Numbered from the stretch's first letter, positions 1 to 12,768 are shown. The stretch: 64,000 nucleotides of DNA from Hormiphora californensis (GCA_020137815.1 CM035359.1:7742882-7806881); one strand, 5' to 3'. Program-made: numbers and translations. Notes: generated from the letters alone by a model not told the origin.

Positions 1-480
1 TTTGCACGTGTCACAGGATACTGGAGGGTTGCCTACCGGTCTAGATTGATTACCCTGGCACCAGTCCCTAAATAAAGACTCCTGGGGCTTGGGGAAAGCA
101 GGAGGCACTGCACCTCCTCAGTTCCTCAGGAAGAAAATAGGGACTGAATAACTACTAACCAGTAGTAAGCCAGGAGTAGTGTGATACCCCACTATCGCCG
201 CTCGGTGTGGCCACTGGTTGACCACGGTCTTCCTGGAGTGTCCGAAGTAACATGCTCTGCATAAACTGATTGGTGGGTGGCCTTGCTACGGCGGAGTGGT
301 GGACGTGCTGGGATGCCTAATAAGCGTGTTCGGTGCGGCCTCTACTACTTTCGGGCATGGCATCCTCGGCCACCAGACGCAGCAATCACAAACAAACAAA
401 ACAAACAACCAAATAGAGCCATTTATTGGTTAATTTTCCACCGTAACGATATAAACCTAACCTAAAATTCCCCCTTCCAG
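1..480. other. Intron and upstream remnant of GPCR copy 1 with an unidentified insert
   Basis: No coding exon is supported here. Bases near 100-160 resemble the exon end and donor region of copy 2 (6850-6895), but are degraded and carry no clear exon. Relative to copy 2, about 230 bp (roughly 165-395) are inserted between otherwise alignable intron halves. The insert is GC-richer than its surroundings and I could not assign it to a transposon family. Homology with copy 2 resumes near 405. Confidence 0.5.
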
Positions 481-3400
481 TGTGAACAGTCCGGCAAAAT
501 ACATAATCCCTCGGCCGGATATGCGATGTAGCACTCCAGCTAGCTGGGAATCAAACTACGTTACCCTTGTTGTTTCCGTAGAGAACGCTGACGCACACAC
601 ATTGTGCAGTGAGCCCCTTGGCATGGAACACACTAACTGTAGTGATCCTAATAGGATCTCAATTCTAGGGTTAGTATTGTTTTAAAGCAGCAATTGACTA
701 ATGCTAAAAGTAGCGACCTTACCGTGGCCTCGCAACTCTAATTCGCCCTTTCTTGTAGGTGTACGATGAACAACTACCCAATAACCGTGTCTATATTTGG
801 GTACTGTCATAATTATCCACTCTGCGATGACAACTACAACAACATCTGTCCCTCTGTAGATAGGGACTGCTCAATTCACAAAGGGCAGCTGTGTGATGGC
901 CGCAAAGATTGTAGCTCTAAGGTTGACGAAGAACAGTGTACAGGGAAGACAGTAGAGTTTGTTTGTGAGAAGAGGTTCCATACGGTATACAAGGAGAGGA
1001 AGCCTCTCGCCCTCCCTATGTCCTGGGTGATGGATGGTGCGTAGATGCTGGACGGTCGAGATGAGAATGAGAAGATCTGGCTGATCTGCGATTACGCAGG
1101 AGTCTACAGGACATATTTAGAGCCCCTGAGTGGAAATATCTGCCAGGAAGTTCTGATTTGTCCCGGTGATGGTGAGACCTTCATTCCGATGAACGAGCTG
1201 TGTGACAGGATAAATACCTGCTCTTTCGAGAACCAGTTGTGTGACGCAGCCATAGGCAGGGAGGTATTGGCTGTAGAGGCAGCTGTCAGCCGGGGTGAAA
1301 TATGGATGGAACACTGTTTTCCAAATCCTGTGCACGACTTGGAAATGCAATTGGGAAAGTGTCACCGTGTTGAGCACATGGATGGCGGTCTAGCAAAAAG
1401 CGTTTTTGATGTCCAGAAGCCGGTCATGGTAAATCTTCCTACACTAAATGCTAAAGACTGCTCTTATTTATTCGGAGAACAATACGTCTACTCATCGTGC
1501 AACCACCGCTGTGCGAATGCCAAGTGTCCACTGCGACCAGCCACTCGTGACACCTGCACCAACTATGGGAAACAGCGAGTCCTATCTTTAGCTGACACTT
1601 TTCCACCCGATCTGTTGCCCTTGTTGAAGGTCCCTGGTGCATGGCAGTATGAGAACCGGTACTTCCCGTGTGCGAACAAGAGGTGCGTCTTGTACAGGAG
1701 TGTGCAACTTGAGAGACGACTGCAACGATGGATCTGACGAGGAAAAACTGTATCAACTACTTCAGTTGTACAAGAAGTGGTGTCAAACTTCCCAAAACGT
1801 CCGTGTGTAATGGAAAAATTGAGTGCAGTGGACTTATGATGAATGCCAAGAGGAATGCCCTAGCACAAACAAAAATATTCTAGCCAACAACTATGTCAGG
1901 TGCTCCTGTTACATATTTGGAACTCTAGCCACCTTGCTTAACATGGTGACAGTTGTACGATCTGCGTGGAGCTGCAGTAGTAGAAAGAAAGTTGGAAACC
2001 TTATGAATCAGGTCACCATACTTCTAGTTAGTATGGGAGATATTCTAATTGGCTTCTATCTCATCGGGATATCGGTTGAGGATCATAATCAACGAATGTC
2101 AGGGGACTACTGTGCCAAGAGATTCCAGTGGCTAACCTCTAAAGGATGTATCGTTCTCGGTATTATCAGTACCATTGGCTCGCAACTGTCACTTTTTGCG
2201 ATGACTATTCTGAGCTTAGTCCGCCTCAGAACTTATTCAAGATGGATTAAAACAGGGTTGCGATCTGTAAACTCAATTTTAAAGATCATCCTGTTGATCC
2301 TTGCACCCATTCTGGCTAGCATTGCGGTGGCGGTGTCGCCCATTTTGCCTATTTTCGACGATTATTTCAAAAACGGACTTTACTATGACAAATCACACAC
2401 TATTTTTGGGACCAATTGACAAGGCACGGCATGTGGCCACATTCAACGCAAGGAGCCCAGGACACCCAGAAAAAATGACGTGGAAAGAAATCCGTGAGGC
2501 AACAAAAAATGTATTACTTTTGACCATGGAGGTAAGTGTAAGTCAAACTCGTTTACTCGACTTCAATTTACCGGAACGAAACGGTTCCAAAACCAGAGGG
2601 AATGCGGAAATGGGTCTGATTTAAATTGTATACGTTGTGAAACTAAAACAAATTCATTTGTAAGTTTTCAATATTTCAGGTGTTCCAAGTGCAGTGTTGA
2701 GCTTCTATGGTAATGATGGGTGTGTATCTTCAAGTACCTTGTCACGAGAAATGATCCCCAATGGGCCTTCTCAATGGCCATCAATATAACCAACTTTCTA
2801 TGCTTCATATCATTACTGGAAGTTATATTGGCTTGGCGATAAAGAGTATGCGGTCAGCAAGAAACGTGGCACAAAAACAACAGGGCAATCAAGAGGAATA
2901 TACAAACGCCTACAAATAAGGTCACGGCTATTATAGTAACTGATTTCTTCTGCTGGATCCCTCTTTGTATGGTTTCATTTCTACACTGGGGTGAGGTGAT
3001 TGATGCCTCCCCTTGGTATATATACTTCTCCACTGTCGTTCTCCCTATCAACTCGTCATCAACCCTCTGCTGTACGATCGGTGTATCGTTAAATATGTCA
3101 TCAGCAAACCTATCCAGGGATTGCAGTATTTAGGATGAAATCTCGAATCTTTTCGGAATAAGGTTCACCCATTGAGAGAGGAGATTGGTATGACGATTAT
3201 GCAACAAGAGCCCAGACCCCAGACCACCATGCAAATAGAGCCCTCGACTGTTAAAAGGAACCAAATGTTTGTTGTAAGAGGTAACAAGTCACCGCTATCA
3301 CGTCAGCCTAAATTGCGGAATAGGGACATAGCACATCGGCATCAAAGAAATGAAGTCACAGTTGGTTCTGCTTCAAGTTATCGAGAATATCGATGAAAAT

Positions 3401-3866
3401 GCAGCAGCAGAGGAAGTAATAACCGAGATAGGAGTGCAGCAGAAAACCGAGATGGAATGCAGCAGACAACCGAGATGGGAGTGCAGCAAACAGCCGAGAT
3501 GGGAGTGCAGCAGACAACCGAGATGGGAGTGCAGCAGACAACCGAAATGGGGTACAGCAGACAACCGAGATGGGAGTGCAGCAAACAGCCGAGATGGGAG
3601 TGCAGCAGACAACCGAGATGGGAGTGCAGCAGACAACCGAGATTAGAGTGCAGCAGGCAACCGAGATGGGAGTGCAGCAGAAAACCGAGATGGGAGTGCA
3701 GCAAACAGCCGAAATAGGAGTGCAGCAGACAACCAAGATGGGAGTGCAGCAGACAACCGAGATGGGAGTACAGCAGACAACCGAGATGGGAGTGCAGCAG
3801 ACAACCGAGAGTGCAGCAGACAACCGGATGGGAGTGCAGCAGAAAACCGATATGGGATTTGAATAG
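481..3866 (+). pseudogene. Degenerate copy 1 of LDLa-7TM GPCR
   Basis: This is a damaged paralogue of the gene at 4593-10541. Three homologous blocks are visible: about 481-664 (Cys-rich ectodomain exon), 759-2531 (LDLa-like modules and TM1-TM4) and about 2691-3866 (TM5-TM7 and repeat tail). Compared with copy 2 it has an early TAG at 1042-1044, two-base losses near 1700, an extra A in the A-run near 1745, changes near 1830, and at least seven one-base indels between 2740 and 3160. Most substitutions between the copies are few, so the duplication looks recent. Many lesions are homopolymer-length changes, so part of the damage could be sequencing or assembly error. The simplest reading is a pseudogene. 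Confidence 0.8.
3436..3860 (+). repeat. 24-bp coding minisatellite, copy 1
   Basis: About 17 imperfect copies of a 24-bp unit of the type gagatgggagtgcagcagac plus aacc. In the copy 2 frame it encodes EMGVQQTT. Here several units have lost or gained bases, so the array runs through more than one frame. Confidence 0.9.
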
Positions 3867-4486
3867 AGGCGGAATATCAGCGGTGGAGATTGAATAGCTA
3901 AAAAACCAGAACTAACAGCAATTTGAGTGATAAACTGATGATAAAGTTGAAGAACGGCAATCAAGAAGGACTGAGTGAGAGTCGAATGGGTGGTATTTGA
4001 GAGTGTGCTTAAGCTTTGTTTTTCGCTCATGTTATTATATTATTATTACGTATCATGCTGATGTTCCTCATATATTAGAGTACATAGAAAAATAGAGTGC
4101 TAGCTGTTTTTATAATCCAATTCTTCAACGGGTCTTGAACTATGAGACGCGAAATTTTCATGTAATTAAGAATATGTGTGTATGAGAAATATATGCCAAA
4201 AAATGTCTTTGGCTATTTATTGTTATGTTAGCATGTATATGTATTGTATTTTCTGCTCGTTTTCAATCATTACTCTTCTACAGTACTTTACATTTAAAAC
4301 ACATTTAAATCACGGCAGTTCACTGTTCCCTACCATTTTATCTTATTTTTTAGGGTTATAAAACATAAATATAAATATGTAGATTATACTAGCGCAAAGA
4401 TGTTATATAACAAGTTGTTATATAACATCTTGTCGCTTGATAAACAACAAAGAAGAACAAATCACGTGACAGTGCCCTTGCTGAGG

Positions 4487-4494
4487 TATAAAAA
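4487..4494 (+). promoter_or_regulatory. TATA box of GPCR copy 2
   Basis: tataaaaa lies 106 bp upstream of the ATG at 4593. A start site about 30 bp downstream would give a short 5' UTR. The downstream ORF opens directly with a signal peptide, which supports this as a real promoter. Confidence 0.5.
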
Positions 4495-4592
4495 CCATAC
4501 AAATTTCCGTTCTAAGCAGATCATTCGAACTATTCAGGGACCAGCAGGCACCTCCGCCCTGACTGCGGTTTTGCGTGGTTTCCACGATAAAT

Positions 4593-7500
4593 ATGGAGCT
4601 TTGGTATTCCATCGTTATGACCCTCTGTATCGCAGCAACTCCTCCTAATGAGAGCATTCCTACGCCGGCTCCTCCTGCTGGGGCATTTCCTAGGCATGGA
4701 TCCGCCTGATTATGTTTTCCTCGGTAGGCTCCTCCTGATGGGGCATTTCTAGGCATTGCTCCTCCCTGATTGATGCATTCCTAGCAGGCTTCTCCTGATG
4801 GTGCATTTCTATGCAGGCTCCTCCTATGGGGATTTCCCTAGGCAGGTCCTCCATGATGACGCATTTCTAGGCAGGCTTCCTCCTGATGTAGCATTTCCTA
4901 GGCAGGCCTCCTCCTGGAGAGTTATTTCCTAGGCAGGCTCCTCCAGATGGGACATTTCCTAGGCAGGCTCCTCCTAATGAGGCATTTCCTAGGCAGGCTT
5001 CTCCTGATGGGGCATTTGCTAGGCAGGCTCCTCCTGATGAGGCATTTCCTAGGCAGGCTCCTCCAGATGAGGCATTTCCTAGGCAGGCTCCTCCTGATGA
5101 GGCATTTCCCAGGCAGGCTCCTCCTGATGAGGCATTTCCTAGGCAGGCAATACGAGGAGGCTGGACAACCCCAACTAAACAGAAGACTGATCCGACAGGA
5201 GCCCTCGACTGCCAAATTATAGTTTACCACGGATACATTAAAGAGAGTTGTACTGAAAAAAGCGATGAAGCTGTATTATATCATGAGAACGTTTTTCGGT
5301 GTGCATCATCCCCAAATGTGGTATACAGTTTCCCTGACGACCCATTTGCAGACTCTTTTATGGGCCCACTGATACGATTTGCTATGTCAGATAAAGATAA
5401 GTGCCAGGGTGACGATGGGTTCTACCAAATGTGTGGATTGGTTCAAGACCCTGGAACATCTGTCTATACGGTTGGATCGGATGGAAGTATTGCACTGTGC
5501 GGCTACCAGCTTTGTCACGAAGCAATTTCACGGATGGACTGGAATCACAAGCGAATGGAAACATTGCTTCCCGCCGAAAAATGCCGTTACCAGTGAAAAG
5601 GAGAAAGGAATTTGTGATAATTTCTGTCAACGGGACTGCCAAGATGAATCATACTGTAACGGTGTACAATATGGGATCTACTGTACCCCCATAGGGAAGG
5701 ATGAAGTGCACTACGTGGACCCTTCAAGGGTACAATGTTGTTTTTTAGTGCTGGTGCTCCGTCATATTCGCCGCCTGCATAAAACGTCAACCAAAGCTTT
5801 GTCCACGACGTCTAAGACGCAGTCCACTGACATCGAATGTTTTTTGCCGGTTTTGGACAACGCTTTGGGCGGCGCTGTGCGGGGGGGGGGGGGGGGGCAA
5901 TATGGCGGAGCACCATACCACTGGTACTGGTAGGTAGGCGGTAAATGTTAGGGCGTTCAGGTACATGCAATTTGGTGAAACCCACCCTAAGGGACCAACT
6001 TACAAAAAAAGAACCCGAGTATGTTAACCACAAGTACTCGAGTACTTTGTATCAAAAGAGGTGTGAGGGTTAACTAACCCGAACTAACCCGTGCAGCACT
6101 CAAGTGCTGACAACCCAATCAAAATACGTATGTCTGTCGCACGCGGGTATTTTTACCCCAAACACAAAAGTACCCAAACTTTTTGTAAGTTGCTCTGTAA
6201 CCCTAATACAACCCTAACTCCTAACATCGAACCCGAACAACAACCCCAACACTCCTAAGACGAAATATAAACCAGTGAACTCTCGTATCCGGCTTATCGG
6301 CCGAATTTTTGAATTCCTATGAGAGTGCACTTGTATTGATTACATACCTGTAAATTTTGCACGCACGTGAGTTCTGTACCAGAACGCCCTAACCATATGT
6401 CTCATTCTCCATCCATATCTTACTCTCTGTGGCTCACATCACTGATCACACACTGTGAATAGAGAGTGAGCGACGGGCCCTTTTCAATCGAATTGCATCC
6501 TCTAGTCTAAACAAGTTCATCACTTTGCGATGTGATTTCATGTCAGAATGCCTGGTCTATAAAAAGGAGCTATGCCACCATGGCATAACGTTTGTACGCA
6601 GAAACGAATTGCCGACAAGAGTGAAATCCTGTGACGCAAAACTTTAACTATTTCAACTCAGAAGTAACTTTGCGGGGCGCTTCCTACGAGGGGGGAACAC
6701 CTACTAAAATATAGCACATTGTTTCAGATTTGCTTGGAACCATATTGTGAAGATGGAAGCGATACAAGGAATTGTTTTGTCGAAAAGGGAACACCAGGTT
6801 CTTGCAAGCGCCAAAATCAAGTCTATAAAGAAGGAACTTCCTCCTCTGTAGACTTCAGTTTCTCAGGAAGGTAATAGGGACTGAATAACTACTAGTAAGC
6901 CAATTATTAATTAGACTCAACCAAATAGAGCCATTTAGGGGGCATCGAAACCCAAGCCATTTATTGGTTAATTTTCCACCGTAACGATATAAACCTAACC
7001 TAAAATTCCCCCTTCCAGTGTGAACAGTCCGGCAAAATACATAATCCCTCGGCCAGATATGCGATGTAGCACTCCAACTAGCTGGGAATCAACCTTCGCT
7101 ACCCTTTTTGTTTCCGTAGAGCACGCACACACATTGTGCAGTGAGCCCCTTGGCATGGAACACACTAACTGTAGTGATCTTAATAGGATCTCAATTCTAG
7201 GGTTAGTATTGTTTTAAAGCAGCAATTGACTAATGCTAAAAGTAGCGACCTTACCGTGGCCTCGCAACTCTAATTCGCCCTTACTTGTAGGTGTACGATG
7301 AACAACTACCCAATAACCGTGTCTATATTTGGGTACTGTCATAATTATCCACTCTGTGATGACAACTACAACAACATCTGTCCCTCTGTAGATAGGGGCT
7401 GCTCAATTCACAAAGGGCAGCTGTGTGATGGCCGCAAAGATTGTAGCTCTAAGGTTGACGAAGAACAGTGTACAGGGAAGACAGTAGAGTTTGTTTGTGA

Positions 7501-10500
7501 GAGAAGGTTCCATACGGTATACAAGGAGAGGAAGCCTCTCGCCCTCCCTATGTCCTGGGTGATGGATGGTGCAGTAGATTGCTTGGACGGTCGAGATGAG
7601 AATGAGAAGATCTGGCTGATCTGCGATTACGCAGGAGTCTACAGGACATATTTAGAGCCCCTGAGTGGAAATATCTGCCAGGAAGTTCTGATTTGTCCCG
7701 GTGAGGGTGAGACCTTCATTCCGATGAATGAGCTGTGTGACAGGATAAATACCTGCTCTTTCGAGAACCAGTTGTGTGACGCAGCCATAGGCAGGGAGGT
7801 ATTGGCTGTAGAGGCAGCTGTCAGCCAGGGCGAAATATGGATGGAACACTGTTTTCCAAATCCTGTGCACGACTTGGAAATGCAATTGGGAAAGTGTCAC
7901 CGTGTTGAGCACATGGATGGCGGTCTGGCAAAAAGCGTTTTTGATGTCCATAAGCCGGTCATGGTAAATCTTCCTACACTAAAAGCTAAAGACTGCTCTT
8001 ATCTATTCGGAGAACAATACGTCTACTCATCGTGCAACCACCGCTGTGCGAATGCCAAGTGTCCACTGCGACCAGCCACTCGTGACACCTGCACCAACTA
8101 TGGGAAACAGCGAGTCCTATCTTTAGCTGACACTTTTCCACCCGATCTGTTGCCCTTGTTGAAGGTCCCTGGTGCACTTGGCCAGTATGAGAACCGGTAC
8201 TTCCCGTGTGCGAACAAGAGGTGCGTCTTGTACAGGGATGTGTGCAACTTGAGAGACGACTGCAACGATGGATCTGACGAGGAAAACTGTATCAACTACT
8301 TCAATTGTACAAGAAGTGGTGTCAAACTTCCCAAAACGTCCGTGTGTAATGGAAAAATTGAGTGCAGTGACTTATCTGATGAATGCCAAGAGGAATGCCC
8401 TAGCACAAACAAAAATATTCTAGCCAACAACTATGTCAGGTGCTCCTGTTACATATTTGGAACTCTAGCCACCCTCTTTAACATGGTGACAGTTGTACGA
8501 TCTGCATTGAGCTGCAGTAGAAAGAAAAAGTTGGAAACCTTAATGAATCAGGTCACCATACTTCTAGTTAGTATGGGAGATATTCTAATTGGCTTCTATC
8601 TCATCGGGATATCGGTTGAGGATCATACTCAACGAATGTCAGGGGACTACTGTGCGAAGAGATTCCAGTGGCTAACCTCTAAAGGATGCATCGTTCTCGG
8701 TATTATCAGTACCATTGGCTCGCAACTGTCACTTTTTGCGATGACTATTCTGAGCTTAGTCCGCCTCAGAAATTCTTCAAGAATGATTCAAACAGGGTTG
8801 CGATCTGTAAACTCGATTTTAAAGATCGTCCTGTTGATCCTTGCACCCATTCTGGCTAGCATTGCGGTGGCGGTGTCGCCCATTTTGCCTATTTTCGACG
8901 ATTATTTCAACAACGGACTTTACTATGACAAATCACCACTATTTTTGGGACCAATTGACAAGGCACGGCATGTGGCCACATTCAACGCAAGGAGCCCAGG
9001 ACACCCAGAAAAAATGACGTGGAAAGAAATCCGTGAGGCAACAAAAAATGTATTTACTTTTGACCATGGAGGTAAGTGTAAGTCAAACTCGTTTACTTGA
9101 CTTCAATTTACCGGAACGAAACGGTTCCAAAACCAGGGGAATGCGGCAAATGGGGGTCTGATTTAAATTGTATACGTTGTGAAACTAAAACAAATTCATT
9201 TGTAAGTTTTCAATATTTTCAGGTGTTCCAAGTGCAGTGTTGAGCTTCTATGGTAATGATGGGGTGTGTATCTTCAAGTACCTTGTCACGAGAAATGATC
9301 CCCAATGGGCCTTCTCAATGGCCATCAATATAACCAACTTTCTATGCTTCATATTCATTACTGGAAGTTATATTGGCTTGGCGATAAAGAGTATGCGGTC
9401 AGCAAGAAACGTGGCACAAAACAACAGGGCAATCAAGAGGAATATACAAACGCTGCAAAATAAGGTCACGGCTATTATAGTAACTGATTTCTTCTGCTGG
9501 ATCCCTCTTTGTATGGTTTCATTTCTACACTGGGGTGAGGTGATTGATGCCTCCCCTTGGTATATATACTTCTCCACTGTCGTTCTCCCTATCAACTCCG
9601 TCATCAACCCTCTGCTGTACGATCGGTGTATCGTTAAATATGCCATCAGCAAACCTATCCAGGGATTGCAGTATCTAAGGATGAAAATCTCGAATCTTTT
9701 CGAGAATAAGGTTCACCCATTGAGAGAGGAGATTGGTATGACGATTATGCAACAAGAGCCCAGACCCCAGACCACCATGCAAATAGAGCCCTCGACTGTT
9801 AAAAGGAACCAAATGTTTGTTGTAAGAGGTAACAAGTCACCGCTATCACGTCAGCCTAAATTGCGGAATAGGGACATAGCATTCGGCATCAAAGAAATGA
9901 AGTCACAGTTGGTTCTGCTTCAAGTTATCGAGAATATCGATGAAAATGCAGCAGCAGAGGAAGTAATAACCGAGATAGGAGTGCAGCAGACAACCGAGAT
10001 GGGAATGCAGCAGACAACCGAGATGGGAGTGCAGCAAACAGCCGAGATGGGAGTGCAGCAGACAACCGAGATGGGAGTGCAGCAGACAACCGAGATGGGA
10101 GTACAGCAGACAACCGAGATGGGAGTGCAGCAAACAGCCGAGATGGGAGTGCAGCAGACAACCGAGATGGGAGTGCAGCAGACAACCGAGATGGGAGTGC
10201 AGCAGACAACCGAGATGGGAGTGCAGCAGACAACCGAGATGGGAGTGCAGCAGACAACCGAGATAGGAGTGCAGCAGACAACCGAGATGGGAGTGCAGCA
10301 GACAACCGAGATGGGAGTGCAGCAGACAACCGAGATGGGAGTGCAGCAGACAACCGAGATGGGAGTGCAGCAGACAACCGAGATGGGAGTGCAGCAGACA
10401 ACCGAGATGGGAGTGCAGCAGACAACCCAGATGGGAGTGCAGCAGACAGCCGAGATGGGAGTGCAGCAAACAGCCGATATAGGAGTTCAGCAGACAGCCG

Positions 10501-10541
10501 AGATGGGAGTGCAGCAAACAGCCGATAGAGGAGTTCAGTAG
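4593..10541 (+). CDS. LDLa-ectodomain, LGR-like rhodopsin-family GPCR (copy 2)
   Basis: Predicted cell-surface receptor. Exons by phase: 4593-5729, 6728-6870, 7019-7201, 7291-9071, 9223-10541. The protein starts with a signal peptide (MELWYSIVMTLCIAA), then a 10-residue Pro-rich repeat (APPDEAFPRQ), a long Cys-rich region with LDL-receptor class A-like modules (CEDGSDTRNC, CNDGSDEENC), and seven hydrophobic segments. TM3 resembles LGR receptors, TM6 has CWIP and TM7 has NSVINPLLY (the NPxxY class). The tail is the EMGVQQTT repeat. LDLa plus an LGR-type 7TM recalls relaxin-receptor/GRL101-like GPCRs; no leucine-rich repeats are visible. Exon 1 is not clean: several 30-bp units at 4650-4900 have indels, and one extra base near 5594 breaks the frame. 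From 6728 on, every junction keeps phase. The stop at 10539-10541 falls inside the repeat array, which continues about five units further. Confidence 0.75.
4640..5148 (+). repeat. 30-bp coding minisatellite in receptor ectodomain
   Basis: About 17 units of consensus gctcctcctgatgaggcatt plus tcctaggcag. The last nine or so are exactly 30 bp and read APPDEAFPRQ in frame with the downstream ectodomain. The first units vary in length and break the frame. Confidence 0.85.
5730..6727 (+). other. Large intron of GPCR copy 2, with a poly-G run and a TATA-like site
   Basis: Holds a 17-base poly-G run (5881-5897) and AT-rich unique sequence. ctataaaaagg near 6556, followed by a consensus-like gccaccatgg, suggests an internal promoter, but that ATG is followed at once by a stop (ATG GCA TAA). 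No further exon is supported. Confidence 0.5.
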
Positions 10542-10680
10542 ACAACCGAGATGGGAGTGCAGCAGACAACCGAGATGGGAGTGCAGCAGACAACCGAGAT
10601 GGGAGTGCAGCAGACAACCAAGATGGGAGTGCAGCAGACAACCGAGATGGTAGTGCGGCAGATAATCGAGATGGGATTTG
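9966..10680 (+). repeat. 24-bp coding minisatellite, copy 2
   Basis: About 30 contiguous 24-bp units encoding EMGVQQTT, with variants (TAEM, TTQM, TADI, TADR). Nearly all units keep exact length. The C-terminal cytoplasmic tail of the receptor is thus Gln/Thr-rich and repetitive. The in-frame stop arises from CAG to TAG at about 10539. Antisense ORFs of up to 293 residues here are by-products of the repeat. Confidence 0.95.
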
Positions 10681-10684
10681 AATA

Positions 10685-11174
10685 GAGGCGGAAGATCAGC
10701 GGTGGAGATTGAATAGCTAAAAAAACCAGAATTAACAGCAATTTGAGTGATAAACTGATGAGAAAGTTGAAGAGCGACAATCAAGAAGGACTGAGTGAGA
10801 GTGGGTGGTATTTGAGAGTGTGCTTTGTTTTTCGCTCATGTTATTATATTATTAATTATTATGTATCATGATATTATGTTCGTCGCAAGAGAGTTGATTA
10901 TAAAATAGTGTGCTAGCTGTTTAATTTTCAAACAATCCAACTCTTCAACGGGTCTTGAATAATGACATTTGGACTGTTTATAATGTAATTTAGAATATGA
11001 GAAATATATGCCAAAAATGTCTCCGGCTATTTATTGTTATGTTAGCATGTACATGTATTGTATTTTCTGCTCGTTTTCAATCATTATCAAGTTAAAAAAC
11101 GCCTATACAGTATACATACTATCCTATCCTATTTAAATAAGAAGAATTATAATAATAACATAACTACTGGTAAA
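10685..11174. other. 3' flank of GPCR copy 2
   Basis: AT-rich sequence shared with copy 1 up to about 11088. No coding exon, RNA gene or transposon end recognised. Confidence 0.5.
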
Positions 11175-11175
11175 T

Positions 11176-11364
11176 GAGTGTCCGACTGTGGTCTGGAAAC
11201 TCCCTGGTGCACCTTTTCTGAATCAGAGGCCTTATTATTATTTAAATCCAGGCCTCTGATTGGCTCGTGCACCGAAAAATGACCGGTTGCGTTGGATTCG
11301 TCTTGAAAAGGTGATTCAGAAAAGCTCCTTTCAGTAGGGGGTTTCTAGACCACAGTCAGACACT
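11176..11364. mobile_element. MITE with 24-bp terminal inverted repeats
   Basis: Begins agtgtccgactgtggtctgg and ends with the near-complement ctagaccacagtcagacact. About 189 bp, non-coding. An internal palindrome around 11225-11265 pairs aggcctctgat-type arms. Confidence 0.75.
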
Positions 11365-11837
11365 ATATATGAGATATATTTCGAATCCGTGGCCCGTGGG
11401 TACGCAATGTACAGTGTACATTAAACATTGTTTCGAACATTGTCCAGTAAAGTTCGTGTCAGGGGTGTACAATATCTCATCTAATATTGTAACTTGACGC
11501 TGAGTAGTCTCACACTTTGACCGGTGCATGTTAAATATAAAGAGTATGATTTACTCAAACTATATCAATGCTCGCCTTCCCTCATGTGTATAATATGTAA
11601 TAGACCTGTTGCTAAGGACTAATGTGAGGGGCGAGGAACGTTAAAAGTGTAACAGGTTCTTACAAATAATAAAAACAAAACAAACCATACAAGGCACAGA
11701 AAAAATATCGCCTTTTGTCTTTCTCCCTCTTTAATCATAGTCTCTCTCTCTCCCTTTCTCACACACACACACACGTGCTGGGCTTACAAACGAAGGTTTA
11801 TCAAAGATAGAGCGAGAATATAAACTATCATATCACT

Positions 11838-12113
11838 ATGGAAAAACTGTCTGCTCTCGCTGACAGAACAGGCCATGTCAAGAGACAGTTCTTGGTTGTT
11901 ACTTATCCAACTGATTGGGTTGCTCTAGTCGCAAACTACCAGCAGAATTCACAAAAGCTCGAGGATGTACACGTTGTAATTTCCACTGCCCACATGTCTA
12001 TGAAGTATGAACCAACACAAAGTTTTAAAAGCCTACAGAAAGTATATGCATCTTTGAAGAAAAGCAGGGGAATGATTGACAGGCTTTGTTTACTGTTCCA
12101 CACGGAGCAGTAG
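11838..12113 (+). CDS. Hypothetical 91-residue protein
   Basis: A single-exon ORF from ATG to TAG with mixed, non-repetitive composition (MEKLSALADRTGHVKRQ at the N-terminus). It has no signal peptide, membrane segment or motif I recognise. Upstream is a CT/CA-rich stretch (11740-11775). It could be a small gene, a terminal exon or chance. There are no duplicate copies in the window. Confidence 0.35.
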   Translation: MEKLSALADRTGHVKRQFLVVTYPTDWVALVANYQQNSQKLEDVHVVISTAHMSMKYEPTQSFKSLQKVYASLKKSRGMIDRLCLLFHTEQ

Positions 12114-12768
12114 CATGAGAAAAGAGCACCCCCCCCCCCCCTGACAATGAACACCCACGACGAATAGCAACTGGAGCACTGTGATCAAACTGCATGGGGT
12201 GAGTCAAACAACACAATATAGGGAGCTAGAGAACAGAGGGCATCGAGATAATACACTCCTGCTGTTACAGCAGTAGTCACACGCGAGAGAGAAATATAGA
12301 GTAACACACACACACACCCACTCTTCCATACAACACCCACACAATGCGCGGACGCGCGTGCAGCTAGTGCTACCGTTGTATACTTTTAATAACAAAATGG
12401 GCTTTGTTAGCTAGTTCACGACGGCCAGCCCGGCACAAAATGAAGGTGGAACGAAACCCGAGAAACAGGTCAACATTTCGTCCCGTTCTTAGCAGAAAAT
12501 CCAGTGATTGTCTCCAGTTGTTTTGTTCAAACCGGGGAGGGAGGGTCGAACAAGGCAAGTCTCCAGCACGTCAGTATAAATTCGGCTATCACTACACAAA
12601 ATATAGACCGAACCATCTTGGTTTTGTTAATTTGTAGAAATGAAAACAACCAGTTCATGGGTTTGAAAACAGTTCAATAAAAATAAATAAAATGTGTCCT
12701 TCTCTCTCACACATAACTTTCTCACTGTGTCTCTCTGTTCCTCTGCTCTCTCAGAGTCTCTCTCCCCT
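12114..12768. other. Intergenic region before SNRPB 3' end
   Basis: Contains a poly-C run (12130-12140), short CA repeats (12304-12318) and CT-rich sequence next to the SNRPB stop. A 77-codon ORF (12404-12637, +) has no recognisable similarity and is not called. Confidence 0.5.

Larger units (their letters stand above)
1..4272 (+). repeat. Tandem gene duplication, unit 1
   Basis: The segment aligns by eye with about 6725-11088 (exons, introns, tail repeats and 3' flank). The 3' breakpoint is near 4272 / 11088, where the two sequences diverge just after a shared stretch ending in ttttcaatcatta. The 5' breakpoint of unit 1 lies outside or near the window start. Confidence 0.75.

Noticed and set aside
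6556-6585. Second promoter with TATA and a Kozak-like ATG in the receptor gene
   Set aside because: The ATG is followed two codons later by a stop and no exon joins from here; kept only as a note.
9966-10680. CRISPR-like array
   Set aside because: Units are contiguous without unique spacers, the frame is coding and the context is eukaryotic; the same holds for the arrays at 13 kb, 21.8 kb and 63.6 kb.
9903-10784. 293-residue minus-strand ORF (LLHSHLGC repeats) and a shorter one at 9925-10641
   Set aside because: Antisense reading of the 24-bp receptor repeat; a 24-bp unit without stops is open in several frames.
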